Below, one piece after another: positions 26,950 through 34,059 of a stretch of DNA of 35,149 bases. Position 1 is the stretch's first letter. Each line of letters opens with the position of its first letter. Location of the stretch: contig JAEUUX010000269.1 of the NCBI GenBank assembly GCA_016787295.1, positions 1-35,149 on the forward strand, read 5' to 3'. The DNA is from Chitinophagales bacterium (lineage in GTDB: Bacteria; Bacteroidota; Bacteroidia; Chitinophagales; UBA2359). The position numbers and the translations under genes are program-made. Below the pieces are notes generated by a model, which made no database searches, was not told the DNA's origin, and was given only the letters and a program-made list of their open reading frames with translations.

Positions 26950-27756
26950 ATGGCAGGATTAGAGACAATTGGTACATTGGTAGACGTATACAGTACGGCT
27001 AAAGATGGAAAAGGCATTTTGCAAAATATAGCAAAATGGTTTAAAACCCCAGCTAATATATTAGTAGTGGGTAGCAGTGGTGTGGGTAAAACACAATTTA
27101 TTCAGGTACTTCGAAATGACAGTGCTACAACAAATCCGCTTCGAACGACAAAACCCGAAAAACACACGACCGAAATAGAAAAAATAAAATTGGTCTTAAC
27201 AGACACGCCAGGTCATGAACATTATGAGACTATATTGCAAGGAACTATAGCCGCCAATGTTACGCCTAACATGATAAAGGACAATATTTTTTGGGAGCAT
27301 CCACTTGCAGGTATTATTAATGTGGTTGCATATGGTTATCCCGAAGAACCCAACATTAACGCCAAACATTTATTGCTGCAAGGCAGTTTTGATGAACAAT
27401 TACAAAAAGTCAATATAGGTTTTTTGGAAAGAAATCGCAATATGGAATTAGAACATTTAAATTATTGGCTACCTACCATAGCCGAAAATAGTTCCAAAGT
27501 TCCTTGGATAATCAACCTTATAAATAAGGCTGATATTTGGTGGGACGATGAAAATGATGTTCGCCAATATTACGATACTATCTTTTCAGAACCTTTTAAA
27601 CATTTGCGAAAAGACATTGAAATTATGAACATCTACTTTTGTAACAAAGTACAACCTTATTATAACAAACAACGCAGCAGTATGTTTGGAGAACAAGAAA
27701 AACTCCATTTACAAGAAAATTTTAAGAACAAATTAGTGTCTTTACTCTCAAAATAA
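26950..27756 (+). CDS. P-loop GTPase, function unknown, paired with a membrane protein
   Basis: A 268-residue single-domain GTPase. A short helical lead (residues 4-32) precedes G1 GSSGVGKT at 41-48. Threonines at 66-67 and 73-74 are candidates for switch I. G3 is DTPGH at 85-89, as in translational GTPases. G4 is NKAD at 192-195. The region between G3 and G4 is unusually long (about 100 residues) and includes NAKHLLLQGSFDEQLQKVN. No other domain is visible, so it is not a known elongation or ribosome-assembly factor. I chose the ATG at 26950 because the promoter element at 26924-26931 overlaps the earlier TTG. The gene is followed at 8 nt by a three-TM protein and probably works with it at the membrane; this is inference. 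Confidence 0.85.
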   Translation: MAGLETIGTLVDVYSTAKDGKGILQNIAKWFKTPANILVVGSSGVGKTQFIQVLRNDSATTNPLRTTKPEKHTTEIEKIKLVLTDTPGHEHYETILQGTIAANVTPNMIKDNIFWEHPLAGIINVVAYGYPEEPNINAKHLLLQGSFDEQLQKVNIGFLERNRNMELEHLNYWLPTIAENSSKVPWIINLINKADIWWDDENDVRQYYDTIFSEPFKHLRKDIEIMNIYFCNKVQPYYNKQRSSMFGEQEKLHLQENFKNKLVSLLSK

Positions 27757-27764
27757 GGTTTTGT

Positions 27765-28436
27765 ATGACTCCTTTCAAAAAAAATAGCAGCTTAGTTTTC
27801 TCGGAGCAACAGTTAGCAGCCATGTTGCACGACAACTTGCGCCAAGAAGATATTGAATTATTAGAGTCAGAATACTTTCGTTTGGAGGAAAAATTACGCT
27901 CATTACAACAAGGAATAAGTAACTTAAGCGCTATAGAACATTGGATTATTAGATATTTTGACGGTATTGTTTTCACACTTAGTGTAATGGTAACGATCCT
28001 TATGTCCTTTATTTTTTTGACACATACTATTTTTTTTACACCGCATAGAAGCATACTTTCACCCAGTCAACTTTCTCAAATAGATATACATTGGGTGCTT
28101 TTTTTTAAATCTGTTTTTGTATTGGCAGGTTCACAGGCATTTATGGCATGGATAGTGTTTGGTATCAAGCAACGTCTTGCACCTTTGCGAAAACAATGGG
28201 ATTATTTGGTTAATGAAATGCAGTGGGGCAATGCAAACGTGATTTTTCGCTATAAAGATAAAACAAATTATGCCAACGCTCTAAAAGAATGTGGTAAAGT
28301 AGTTAACTTCGAGATCTCGCCGACAGATATATCTGATTTTCAGATAGCTTTTTCTTATAGTAGCTCTTTACTTCTATCTTGCTTAATTGCCATCCTTTTT
28401 TGGTTACTAACAGGACACAATCCATTAACCTTGTAA
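27765..28436 (+). CDS. Three-TM membrane protein with N-terminal coiled coil
   Basis: A 223-residue protein. Residues 27-54 (LRQEDIELLESEYFRLEEKLRSLQQ region) form a probable coiled coil. Membrane segments are at about 67-91, 110-133 and 196-216. A hydrophilic segment of about 60 residues between the second and third (RKQWDYLVNEMQWGN, KDKTNYANALKEC) would be cytoplasmic or periplasmic depending on topology. No catalytic motif and no family that I recognise. It starts 8 nt after the GTPase stop and ends 7 nt before the O-methyltransferase ATG, so the three are probably one transcript. It is a good candidate for the membrane partner or anchor of the GTPase. Confidence 0.75.
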   Translation: MTPFKKNSSLVFSEQQLAAMLHDNLRQEDIELLESEYFRLEEKLRSLQQGISNLSAIEHWIIRYFDGIVFTLSVMVTILMSFIFLTHTIFFTPHRSILSPSQLSQIDIHWVLFFKSVFVLAGSQAFMAWIVFGIKQRLAPLRKQWDYLVNEMQWGNANVIFRYKDKTNYANALKECGKVVNFEISPTDISDFQIAFSYSSSLLLSCLIAILFWLLTGHNPLTL

Positions 28437-28443
28437 TAAATTT

Positions 28444-29082
28444 ATGCTTCTACCCGAAATCATAGAAACCTACATAGCACAGCACAGTACCAAGGAGTCG
28501 TCTACCTTAGCAGCCCTCAACCGCGAAACACACCTCAAAGTGTTAATGCCGCGTATGTTGTCGGGGCAGGTGCAAGGAATGTTTTTGCAATTGTTGAGCC
28601 ACGCCATTCAGCCCAAAAATATTTTGGAAGTCGGTACCTATACCGGCTACTCTGCCATTTGTTTGGCACAAGGTTTGCAGCCTAATGGCAAGTTGCACAC
28701 CATCGACATCAATGAAGAACTGTATGACTTGCAACAAAAATACTTTGACCAAGCCGGTTTGGGACAACAAATTGTGTCACATATTGGCAATGCCCTCGAC
28801 ATTATTCCTACTCTCAACGAAACTTTCGACTTGGTATTTATTGATGCTGATAAACAAAATTATCCTGCATATTACCAGCTCGTTTTCCCCAAAGTGCGTA
28901 TAGGCGGTTATATTTTGGCAGACAATGTGCTGTGGAGTGGAAAAATCGTCGACCCTACACCCGACAAAGACACCCTCGCTTTGCAACATTTCAACGATTT
29001 TGTACAAAAAGACGCGCGCACCGAAAATATATTACTACCTTTGCGCGACGGAATTATGATAGCCCGAAAAATTGCAGAATAA
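28444..29082 (+). CDS. SAM-dependent O-methyltransferase (COG4122 type)
   Basis: A 212-residue class I methyltransferase of the caffeoyl-CoA/catechol O-methyltransferase family. The SAM-binding motif I is ILEVGTYTGYSA (about residues 60-72). A later acidic segment, TIDIN, contacts the SAM ribose. VFIDADKQNYPAYY and ADNVLWSGKI are the family's metal- and substrate-site motifs, giving a divalent-metal-dependent enzyme. The substrate is not readable; bacterial members are often broad. It follows the GTPase partner with a 7-nt gap, so it may share the GTPase promoter. Whether it works with that pair or is only a passenger is open. Confidence 0.93.
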   Translation: MLLPEIIETYIAQHSTKESSTLAALNRETHLKVLMPRMLSGQVQGMFLQLLSHAIQPKNILEVGTYTGYSAICLAQGLQPNGKLHTIDINEELYDLQQKYFDQAGLGQQIVSHIGNALDIIPTLNETFDLVFIDADKQNYPAYYQLVFPKVRIGGYILADNVLWSGKIVDPTPDKDTLALQHFNDFVQKDARTENILLPLRDGIMIARKIAE

Positions 29083-29127
29083 TGCCTCATCAAATAATAA
29101 AGGTGTTTCCAATTCATTTTTTTTTCG

Positions 29128-29135
29128 TACCTTTG
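29128..29135 (+). promoter_or_regulatory. -7 element downstream of the O-methyltransferase
   Basis: TACCTTTG in the context cgTACCTTTGCgg. The next gene starts at 29324, which would give a leader of about 180 nt, in addition to the nearer element at 29253. Confidence 0.5.
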
Positions 29136-29252
29136 CGGCGCATTTCCTAACTACCGACAAATTTTGTGACCAATTTCTATTAATGTTGGCAAAAAAAACA
29201 ACAAAAAAACAAAAAAAAGTTGGGGCATTATCCAACAACAAAAAAAATCAAC

Positions 29253-29260
29253 TACTTTTG
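29253..29260 (+). promoter_or_regulatory. -7 element for the 29324-29728 gene
   Basis: TACTTTTG fits TAnnTTTG and lies 64 nt before the ATG at 29324, with a TTTGCACCA context similar to the other promoters. Confidence 0.5.
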
Positions 29261-29323
29261 CACCACGAAAATCCAACCAATAACCAAAACAGTAATTAAC
29301 TTAAAACCACAGTAACTGAAACT

Positions 29324-29728
29324 ATGAACTTCTACGATTTGGACACCGTCTTCTCCTTTGGCAAGTATAAAGGCGATACTTTGCGCGAAGTTTTTGAACG
29401 CGACCCTGAATATGTCGACCATTGTCTAGCAAGTATAGACGATTTTATGGTAGAAGACTTTGTCCTAGAAGATTTAAAAGAAATGAACCCCTTGTTCACT
29501 TTCTCAGACGATGCTTTGAATCAAATCGACGAAAAATGGAGTCGCTACGAAGAAGATGCCTACAAAGAAGATGAAGACTTTTTTGTGGACGGTGACGATT
29601 TAGACCCTTATAGCAGTAAGGGCGAATCGTTTGACGATGACTTCGATGACGACAATTTCGACAATTTCGACAATTTCGACGACTATGCCGACGACGATTA
29701 CGACAACGATTATGACGATAATTGGTAG
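29324..29728 (+). CDS. ExoX C-terminal-like domain fused to a strongly acidic tail
   Basis: A 134-residue protein. Residues 9-40 carry FSFGKYKGDTLREVFERDPEYVDHC, which matches the FGKYKG-x-T pattern of the small domain found at the C-terminus of exodeoxyribonuclease X and in other DNA-related proteins. Here the domain stands alone with no exonuclease part. From about residue 85 the chain becomes acidic and low in complexity, with FDNFDNFDNFDD and DDDYDNDYDDNW, encoded by short DNA repeats (aatttcgac three times in a row). An acidic tail after a small domain suggests a partner-binding or DNA-mimicking role, but that is inference. It sits alone between the O-methyltransferase and a one-TM protein. 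Confidence 0.75.
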   Translation: MNFYDLDTVFSFGKYKGDTLREVFERDPEYVDHCLASIDDFMVEDFVLEDLKEMNPLFTFSDDALNQIDEKWSRYEEDAYKEDEDFFVDGDDLDPYSSKGESFDDDFDDDNFDNFDNFDDYADDDYDNDYDDNW

Positions 29729-29890
29729 CCGTGCCGTGTTGTAAGCACGATTATTAATTACCAATGATGTGTTTGTGTCATTAGTTGGCAAAGTACTGCT
29801 CAACACCAATCACAAATAAGCGCCATCTGCTGTATCAAGTGCTGTTTATTTCTTTACATCTGCTTAGTTTTCACCTAAAAAATCTCAAAG

Positions 29891-30346
29891 ATGTCTACCA
29901 CTAACAATTCTCCCAGTAACGAAACTTTGTCGGCTCGTATGCAAGAAACGGGTAAAAAAGCCAAAAGTGCTTTTAAACGTTTTTTATTAATTGTGTTTTT
30001 GCTCGCTATTGTAGGCGGAGCTTTGGCTGTATTCGTATCAAGCATGACCTATAGTCAAGGTAATAGAGCAGGTTTTTTGCTTAAAATTTCTGAACGCGGC
30101 TATGTTTTCAAAACATACGAAGGACAACTAAGCGTGGGTCCTTTGGGTAATTTTAACAATGCGGGCGGAGCAGCAGGTAATGTGTGGGGTTTCTCGGCAG
30201 CCAACCAAGCAGTTTATAACAAATTGCAACAGTATGAAGGCAAATATGTAACTTTACATTATCGCCAAATCTACAAAAATTTCCCATGGCAAGGTGATAC
30301 ACCCTATATGGTAGATGAAGTGGAGTTGGTTAATCCACAGCCCTAA
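29891..30346 (+). CDS. One-TM membrane protein conserved in Bacteroidota
   Basis: A 151-residue protein with a hydrophilic basic N-terminus, a single membrane segment at about residues 31-53, and an external or periplasmic domain of about 95 residues containing YSQGNRAGFLLKISERGYVFKTYEGQL. The 'EGxRAG ... KIS.. G ... KTYEGQL' pattern matches small Bacteroidota membrane proteins that are often mislabelled as 6-phosphogluconate dehydrogenase. I see no enzyme motif. A strong terminator follows the stop codon, so it is probably a single-gene unit. Confidence 0.72.
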   Translation: MSTTNNSPSNETLSARMQETGKKAKSAFKRFLLIVFLLAIVGGALAVFVSSMTYSQGNRAGFLLKISERGYVFKTYEGQLSVGPLGNFNNAGGAAGNVWGFSAANQAVYNKLQQYEGKYVTLHYRQIYKNFPWQGDTPYMVDEVELVNPQP

Positions 30347-30356
30347 ATAAACCAAC

Positions 30357-30395
30357 AAAATGCGAACATAACCCCAAAATATGTTCGCATTTTTT
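30357..30395 (+). terminator. Terminator after the 29891-30346 gene
   Basis: Perfect 14-bp arms (30357-30370 and 30380-30393) surround a 9-nt loop and are followed by a T run. It cleanly separates this gene from sucA. Confidence 0.88.
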
Positions 30396-30519
30396 GTGTT
30401 TACTTCTTATCATCTCTATAACTTCCAATTTTATCTTTATTTTTGTCACTAATTTGTCAATAATTTAATCATACTGGACAAAAAATAGCAACACATTATA
30501 CCTTTTCACACTAAAGTTG

Positions 30520-30527
30520 CATCTTTG
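30520..30527 (+). promoter_or_regulatory. Possible -7 element for sucA
   Basis: CATCTTTG differs from TAnnTTTG only at the first base and is followed by CAG, as in the other promoters. It lies 16-23 nt before the ATG at 30543, so the leader would be very short. This also makes the TTG at 30525 an unlikely start. Confidence 0.4.
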
Positions 30528-30542
30528 CAGCCTCAAAATTCA

Positions 30543-33293
30543 ATGTATAAAACTATGAACAGTTATTCTTATATTTCCAATGCACATCCTAGCTTCATTG
30601 AAGCCTTATATAAAGATTTTCAACAACAACCTAATTCGGTTGATGCCGCTTGGCGCAGTTTTTTCGAAGGTTTCGAATTTGCTATCCAATACAATCCCTC
30701 CGAAGCCTCCAACGGAACAGCTACCATTGCAACAATAACTCCACAACAAACTAGCAACGAACTCAAAGCCTATCAACTTATTAAAGCCTACCGCGACCGC
30801 GGACATCTCATCGCCACCACTAACCCGCTCAAAAACCGACGCGACCGCAAACCCCATTTAGACTTGTCGGATTTTGGACTAACAGAAGAACAACTTAACC
30901 AAAGTTTTAGCGTTGGCAGTCAAATAGGATTGCCTAATGCCACACTTGCACAAATTATAGAGCGCCTGAAAGCTATTTATTGTCGCAATATCGGTTTAGA
31001 ATATGGTTATTTGACCGAACCACATATTATTCAATGGTTGCGCGAACGCTTCGAAAACCGTCCTGCCAACTCATATAGTTTTTCGCATGACAAAAAAATG
31101 CGAATCTTGCAAAAACTCACCGACTCTGCTACATTTGAACAATTCTTGCATACGCGTTTTGTAGGACAAAAACGCTTTTCGCTCGAAGGCGGCGAATCGA
31201 CTGTTCCCGGCTTAGATGCCATTATTACTTATTCTGCCGATTTGGGCGTGAAAGAAGTAGTGATTGGTATGGCACATCGCGGACGTTTGAATATCTTAGC
31301 CAACATTATGGGCAAAAGTTATAAAAATATCTTAAACGAATTTGAAGGCAATACACCTTCCGATTTCACTATGGGAAGCGGCGATGTAAAATATCACTTA
31401 GGCTATTCCTCGCTCATCAAAACGCCATCAGATAAAGAAGTCTACCTCAAATTAACTCCAAATCCATCACATTTAGAAGCTGTAAATCCTGTTGTGGAAG
31501 GTTTTGCACGTGCCAAAGCCGACCTGATATATGACCACAATTACGACCAAATCCTACCTATCCTCATTCATGGCGATGCGGCGGTGGCAGGACAAGGTAT
31601 CGTGTATGAAGTTTTGCAAATGTCTAAATTGGACGGTTATTATACAGGTGGGACAATTCACTTTGTCATTAATAACCAAATTGGTTTTACAACCGATTTC
31701 GACGACGCTCGATCTTCTGACTATTGTACCTCATTGGCAGCAATGGTTAAAGCTCCCGTTCTGCATGTCAATGGCGATGATGTAGAAGCAGTGGTGTTTG
31801 TGTGCGAATTGGCAGCGGCTTACCGACAAGAGTTCAATGGTGATATTTTTATCGATATGGTGTGTTACCGAAAATATGGACACAACGAAGGCGACGACCC
31901 ACAATATACACAACCGCAGATGTTCGAACTCATTAAAAATCATAAAAACCCACGCGAACTATATGTCGATATCTTGATGAAAGGCGGCGAAGTGGAGGCA
32001 CAAGCAGCCGAAGCCATGAATAAAGATTTTTGGGAACAACTACAAGGCGACCTTATTGCTGTTCGCCAAAATCAACTACCCTATCTTTATCAAGAACCCG
32101 AATTGGCATGGAAGTCGCTCCGCCGTTCGACAACAGAAGATTTCGAGCAATCACCCATCACAGGTATTAGCTCCGAACAGTTCCAACAAATCATCAATGG
32201 CATTAGTGCGATTCCTGATGATTTTCATTCACTCAAAAAAGCTCAACGCCAAATCGTTGATAACCTAAAACAAATTACCGAAAACCAATACCTCAATTGG
32301 GCAACCGCCGAACTTTCTGCGTATGCCTCTGTGTTGTTGAGTGGAAGCAACGTTCGTATGAGCGGACAAGACGTTAAACGCGGTACATTTTCACACCGCC
32401 ATGCTGTATTGTTCGACGAAAAAGATAATTCGCAATACAACCGTCTCAACCACATTGCCGAAAAACAAGGTAAATTTCTTATCTACAATTCCCTATTGTC
32501 TGAATATGCCGTTTTGGGATTTGAGTATGGTTATGCCATGGCTTCACCCGAAACTTTGACCATCTGGGAAGCACAATTTGGCGATTTCTCTAACGGAGCG
32601 CAAATCATCATCGACCAATTTTTGTCATCTGCCGAAAGCAAATGGCAACGCATGAACGGTATTGTGCTACTATTGCCACATGGCTATGAAGGACAAGGTC
32701 CCGAACACAGTAGCGCGCGCATGGAACGTTACTTGCAACTATGTGCCGAAAACAATATAGTTGTAGCCAATATCACAACACCCGCCAATTTGTTCCACGC
32801 CTTGCGTCGTCAGCAGGTGCGTCCGTTCCGCAAACCATTGATTATCATGTCACCCAAATCGATGTTGCGCCAATATGCCTCCAATACCAACGATATTCTC
32901 GGCGAAACTCGTTTCCAAGAAATTATTGCTGATAACACCGTTAATCCCGCAAAAGTGACACGTGTAGCACTCTGTTCAGGCAAAATTGCGCATGAACTCA
33001 CGCTCTATCGTCAAGAAAAACAATTAGAACATGTAGCCATCGTTCGTCTCGAGCAACTCTATCCCATTGCTCAACAACAACTCAAAGTTGCTCTCGAAAA
33101 ATATCCCAAAGCCGAACTAACTTGGGTGCAAGAAGAACCCGCCAATGCAGGAGCCTGGTGGCACATCAATCATCACCTTAGCCAGTATCATTTTCGATAC
33201 ATTGGTCGCCCTGCCGCTGCCTCACCTGCCACAGGTTTTGCCAAAAAACATGCCGCCGAACAGCGCGCTTTGGTCGAAGCTGTGTTTGCATAA
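30543..33293 (+). CDS. sucA: 2-oxoglutarate dehydrogenase E1 component
   Basis: A 916-residue thiamine-diphosphate enzyme that decarboxylates 2-oxoglutarate in the TCA cycle and passes the succinyl group to E2. The N-terminus SYISNAHPSFIEALYKDF is the E2-binding segment. The central active site shows GMAHRGRLN, HLGYSS, HGDAAVAGQG, NNQIGFTT and the TDP-binding NGDDVEAV. RKYGHNEGDDP follows. The pyrimidine domain has EAQFGDFSNGAQ and LPHGYEGQGPEHSSAR. Length and order fit E1o, not the pyruvate type. ATGs lie at 30543 and 30555; the second gives the family-typical start. No sucB (E2) follows; a strong terminator does. Confidence 0.97.
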   Translation: MYKTMNSYSYISNAHPSFIEALYKDFQQQPNSVDAAWRSFFEGFEFAIQYNPSEASNGTATIATITPQQTSNELKAYQLIKAYRDRGHLIATTNPLKNRRDRKPHLDLSDFGLTEEQLNQSFSVGSQIGLPNATLAQIIERLKAIYCRNIGLEYGYLTEPHIIQWLRERFENRPANSYSFSHDKKMRILQKLTDSATFEQFLHTRFVGQKRFSLEGGESTVPGLDAIITYSADLGVKEVVIGMAHRGRLNILANIMGKSYKNILNEFEGNTPSDFTMGSGDVKYHLGYSSLIKTPSDKEVYLKLTPNPSHLEAVNPVVEGFARAKADLIYDHNYDQILPILIHGDAAVAGQGIVYEVLQMSKLDGYYTGGTIHFVINNQIGFTTDFDDARSSDYCTSLAAMVKAPVLHVNGDDVEAVVFVCELAAAYRQEFNGDIFIDMVCYRKYGHNEGDDPQYTQPQMFELIKNHKNPRELYVDILMKGGEVEAQAAEAMNKDFWEQLQGDLIAVRQNQLPYLYQEPELAWKSLRRSTTEDFEQSPITGISSEQFQQIINGISAIPDDFHSLKKAQRQIVDNLKQITENQYLNWATAELSAYASVLLSGSNVRMSGQDVKRGTFSHRHAVLFDEKDNSQYNRLNHIAEKQGKFLIYNSLLSEYAVLGFEYGYAMASPETLTIWEAQFGDFSNGAQIIIDQFLSSAESKWQRMNGIVLLLPHGYEGQGPEHSSARMERYLQLCAENNIVVANITTPANLFHALRRQQVRPFRKPLIIMSPKSMLRQYASNTNDILGETRFQEIIADNTVNPAKVTRVALCSGKIAHELTLYRQEKQLEHVAIVRLEQLYPIAQQQLKVALEKYPKAELTWVQEEPANAGAWWHINHHLSQYHFRYIGRPAAASPATGFAKKHAAEQRALVEAVFA

Positions 33294-33332
33294 AATACCG
33301 CTATCTTTGTTTCTAAACAAATCATATATCCC

Positions 33333-33386
33333 CCAAAACCGTGACGGCTGTCTTTCTGAAATGGAAGACAGCCGTCACGGTTTTAT
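33333..33386. terminator. Strong terminator after sucA
   Basis: A 22-bp stem (20 bp perfect: 33335-33354 with 33365-33384; aaaaccgtgacggctgtctt) has a 6-nt loop and a T tract on either strand. It lies about 40 nt past the sucA stop. Confidence 0.9.
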
Positions 33387-33422
33387 TACTATATCAATGT
33401 ATTGCTGTCTGTTCTTTACTTT

Positions 33423-33632
33423 ATTTCTCAGGAGAAACGCCGCATTGCTCTTGTTCTTTGCTCCATTTCTCAGGAGAAACGCCGCATTGCTCTTGTTCTT
33501 TGCTTCATTTCTCATGAGAAACGCCGCATTGCTCTTGTTCTTTGCTTCATTTCTCATGAGAAATGCCGCATTGCTCTTGTTCTTTACTCCATTTCTCAGG
33601 AGAAACGCCGCATTGCTCTTGTTCTTTGCTCC
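33423..33632. repeat. 42-bp tandem repeat array with palindromes, five full copies
   Basis: Full copies begin at 33423, 33465, 33507, 33549 and 33591, each exactly 42 bp, with partial copies before (from about 33401) and after (33633). Each unit opens with tttctcaggagaaa or tttctcatgagaaa; the second form is a perfect 14-bp palindrome, the first has 6-bp arms around AG. The remaining 28 bp (cgccgcattgctcttgttctttgc and two variable bases) is nearly invariant, so there are no spacers and it is not a CRISPR array. Confidence 0.88.
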
Positions 33633-33640
33633 ATTTCTTA

Positions 33641-33659
33641 TATCACTTTCAGGGTTTAT
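33641..33659 (+). repeat. REP-like palindrome, diverged copy
   Basis: tatcactttcagggtttat matches the copy at 5556-5576 except for a 2-nt loss in the first arm. It follows the 42-bp array directly. Confidence 0.55.
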
Positions 33660-33931
33660 CAGCTAAAATCGTCATCATACTTTTGTTATTGCCATTTTTG
33701 CGGTACTACCCAATACCGCCTTATCAAATGGTACTTCCTCCTGTTGTTTATCGTACCTTCCTTTTGTATGCTTACCGCTTTTTACAATGGCGCGGCTTCG
33801 CTCCTTTTTGTAATGTCATTATCAAATTGGATAACATGAGAAGGTAGGGCTTTGAAAATTTTGTTCACAAAATACACCCTTCTATGACTTAACCTGAAAA
33901 AATACGTTTAATTGATGCCAAACCAAATAAA

Positions 33932-33967
33932 AAACTCCCTCTCTAATGGTAATTAGAGAGGGAGTTT
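33932..33967 (-). terminator. Terminator for the SprB-repeat gene
   Basis: Perfect 16-bp arms (33932-33947 and 33952-33967; aaactccctctctaat / attagagagggagttt) with a 4-nt loop run into a T tract on the minus strand. Confidence 0.88.
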
Positions 33968-34059
33968 GAGTTAGTAAAAAGCAATATATCAAACATGACT
34001 TCTTCTATTGAAAAATTTTCAAAGAATTTTCAATACAGTACAAACCGTTTGGCTCTTGC

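Larger units (their letters stand above)
33294..34059. other. Spacer sucA / SprB-repeat gene with two terminators and an array
   Basis: This 766-nt spacer holds the sucA terminator, a 42-bp tandem array, one REP-like palindrome and the terminator of the minus-strand SprB-repeat gene. Long frames across the array (for example plus-strand 33402-33839) use non-ATG starts and translate the repeat itself. I do not consider them genes. Between 33661 and 33930 I see nothing else. Confidence 0.6.

Noticed and set aside
30525-30542. TTG start for sucA
   Set aside because: It lies inside the probable promoter element and adds residues not seen in the E1 family.
33302-33309. TATCTTTG just after sucA
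   Set aside because: It matches the promoter consensus, but the sucA terminator follows within 30 nt and no gene could be served.
33423-33632. CRISPR array
   Set aside because: The 28 bp between palindromes are the same in every unit, so there are no spacers, and no cas genes are present.
33402-33839. Plus-strand 145-codon frame across the 42-bp array
   Set aside because: It has no ATG start, mostly translates the repeat, and its tail resembles no protein. The period of 42 keeps every frame open, so open length means little.
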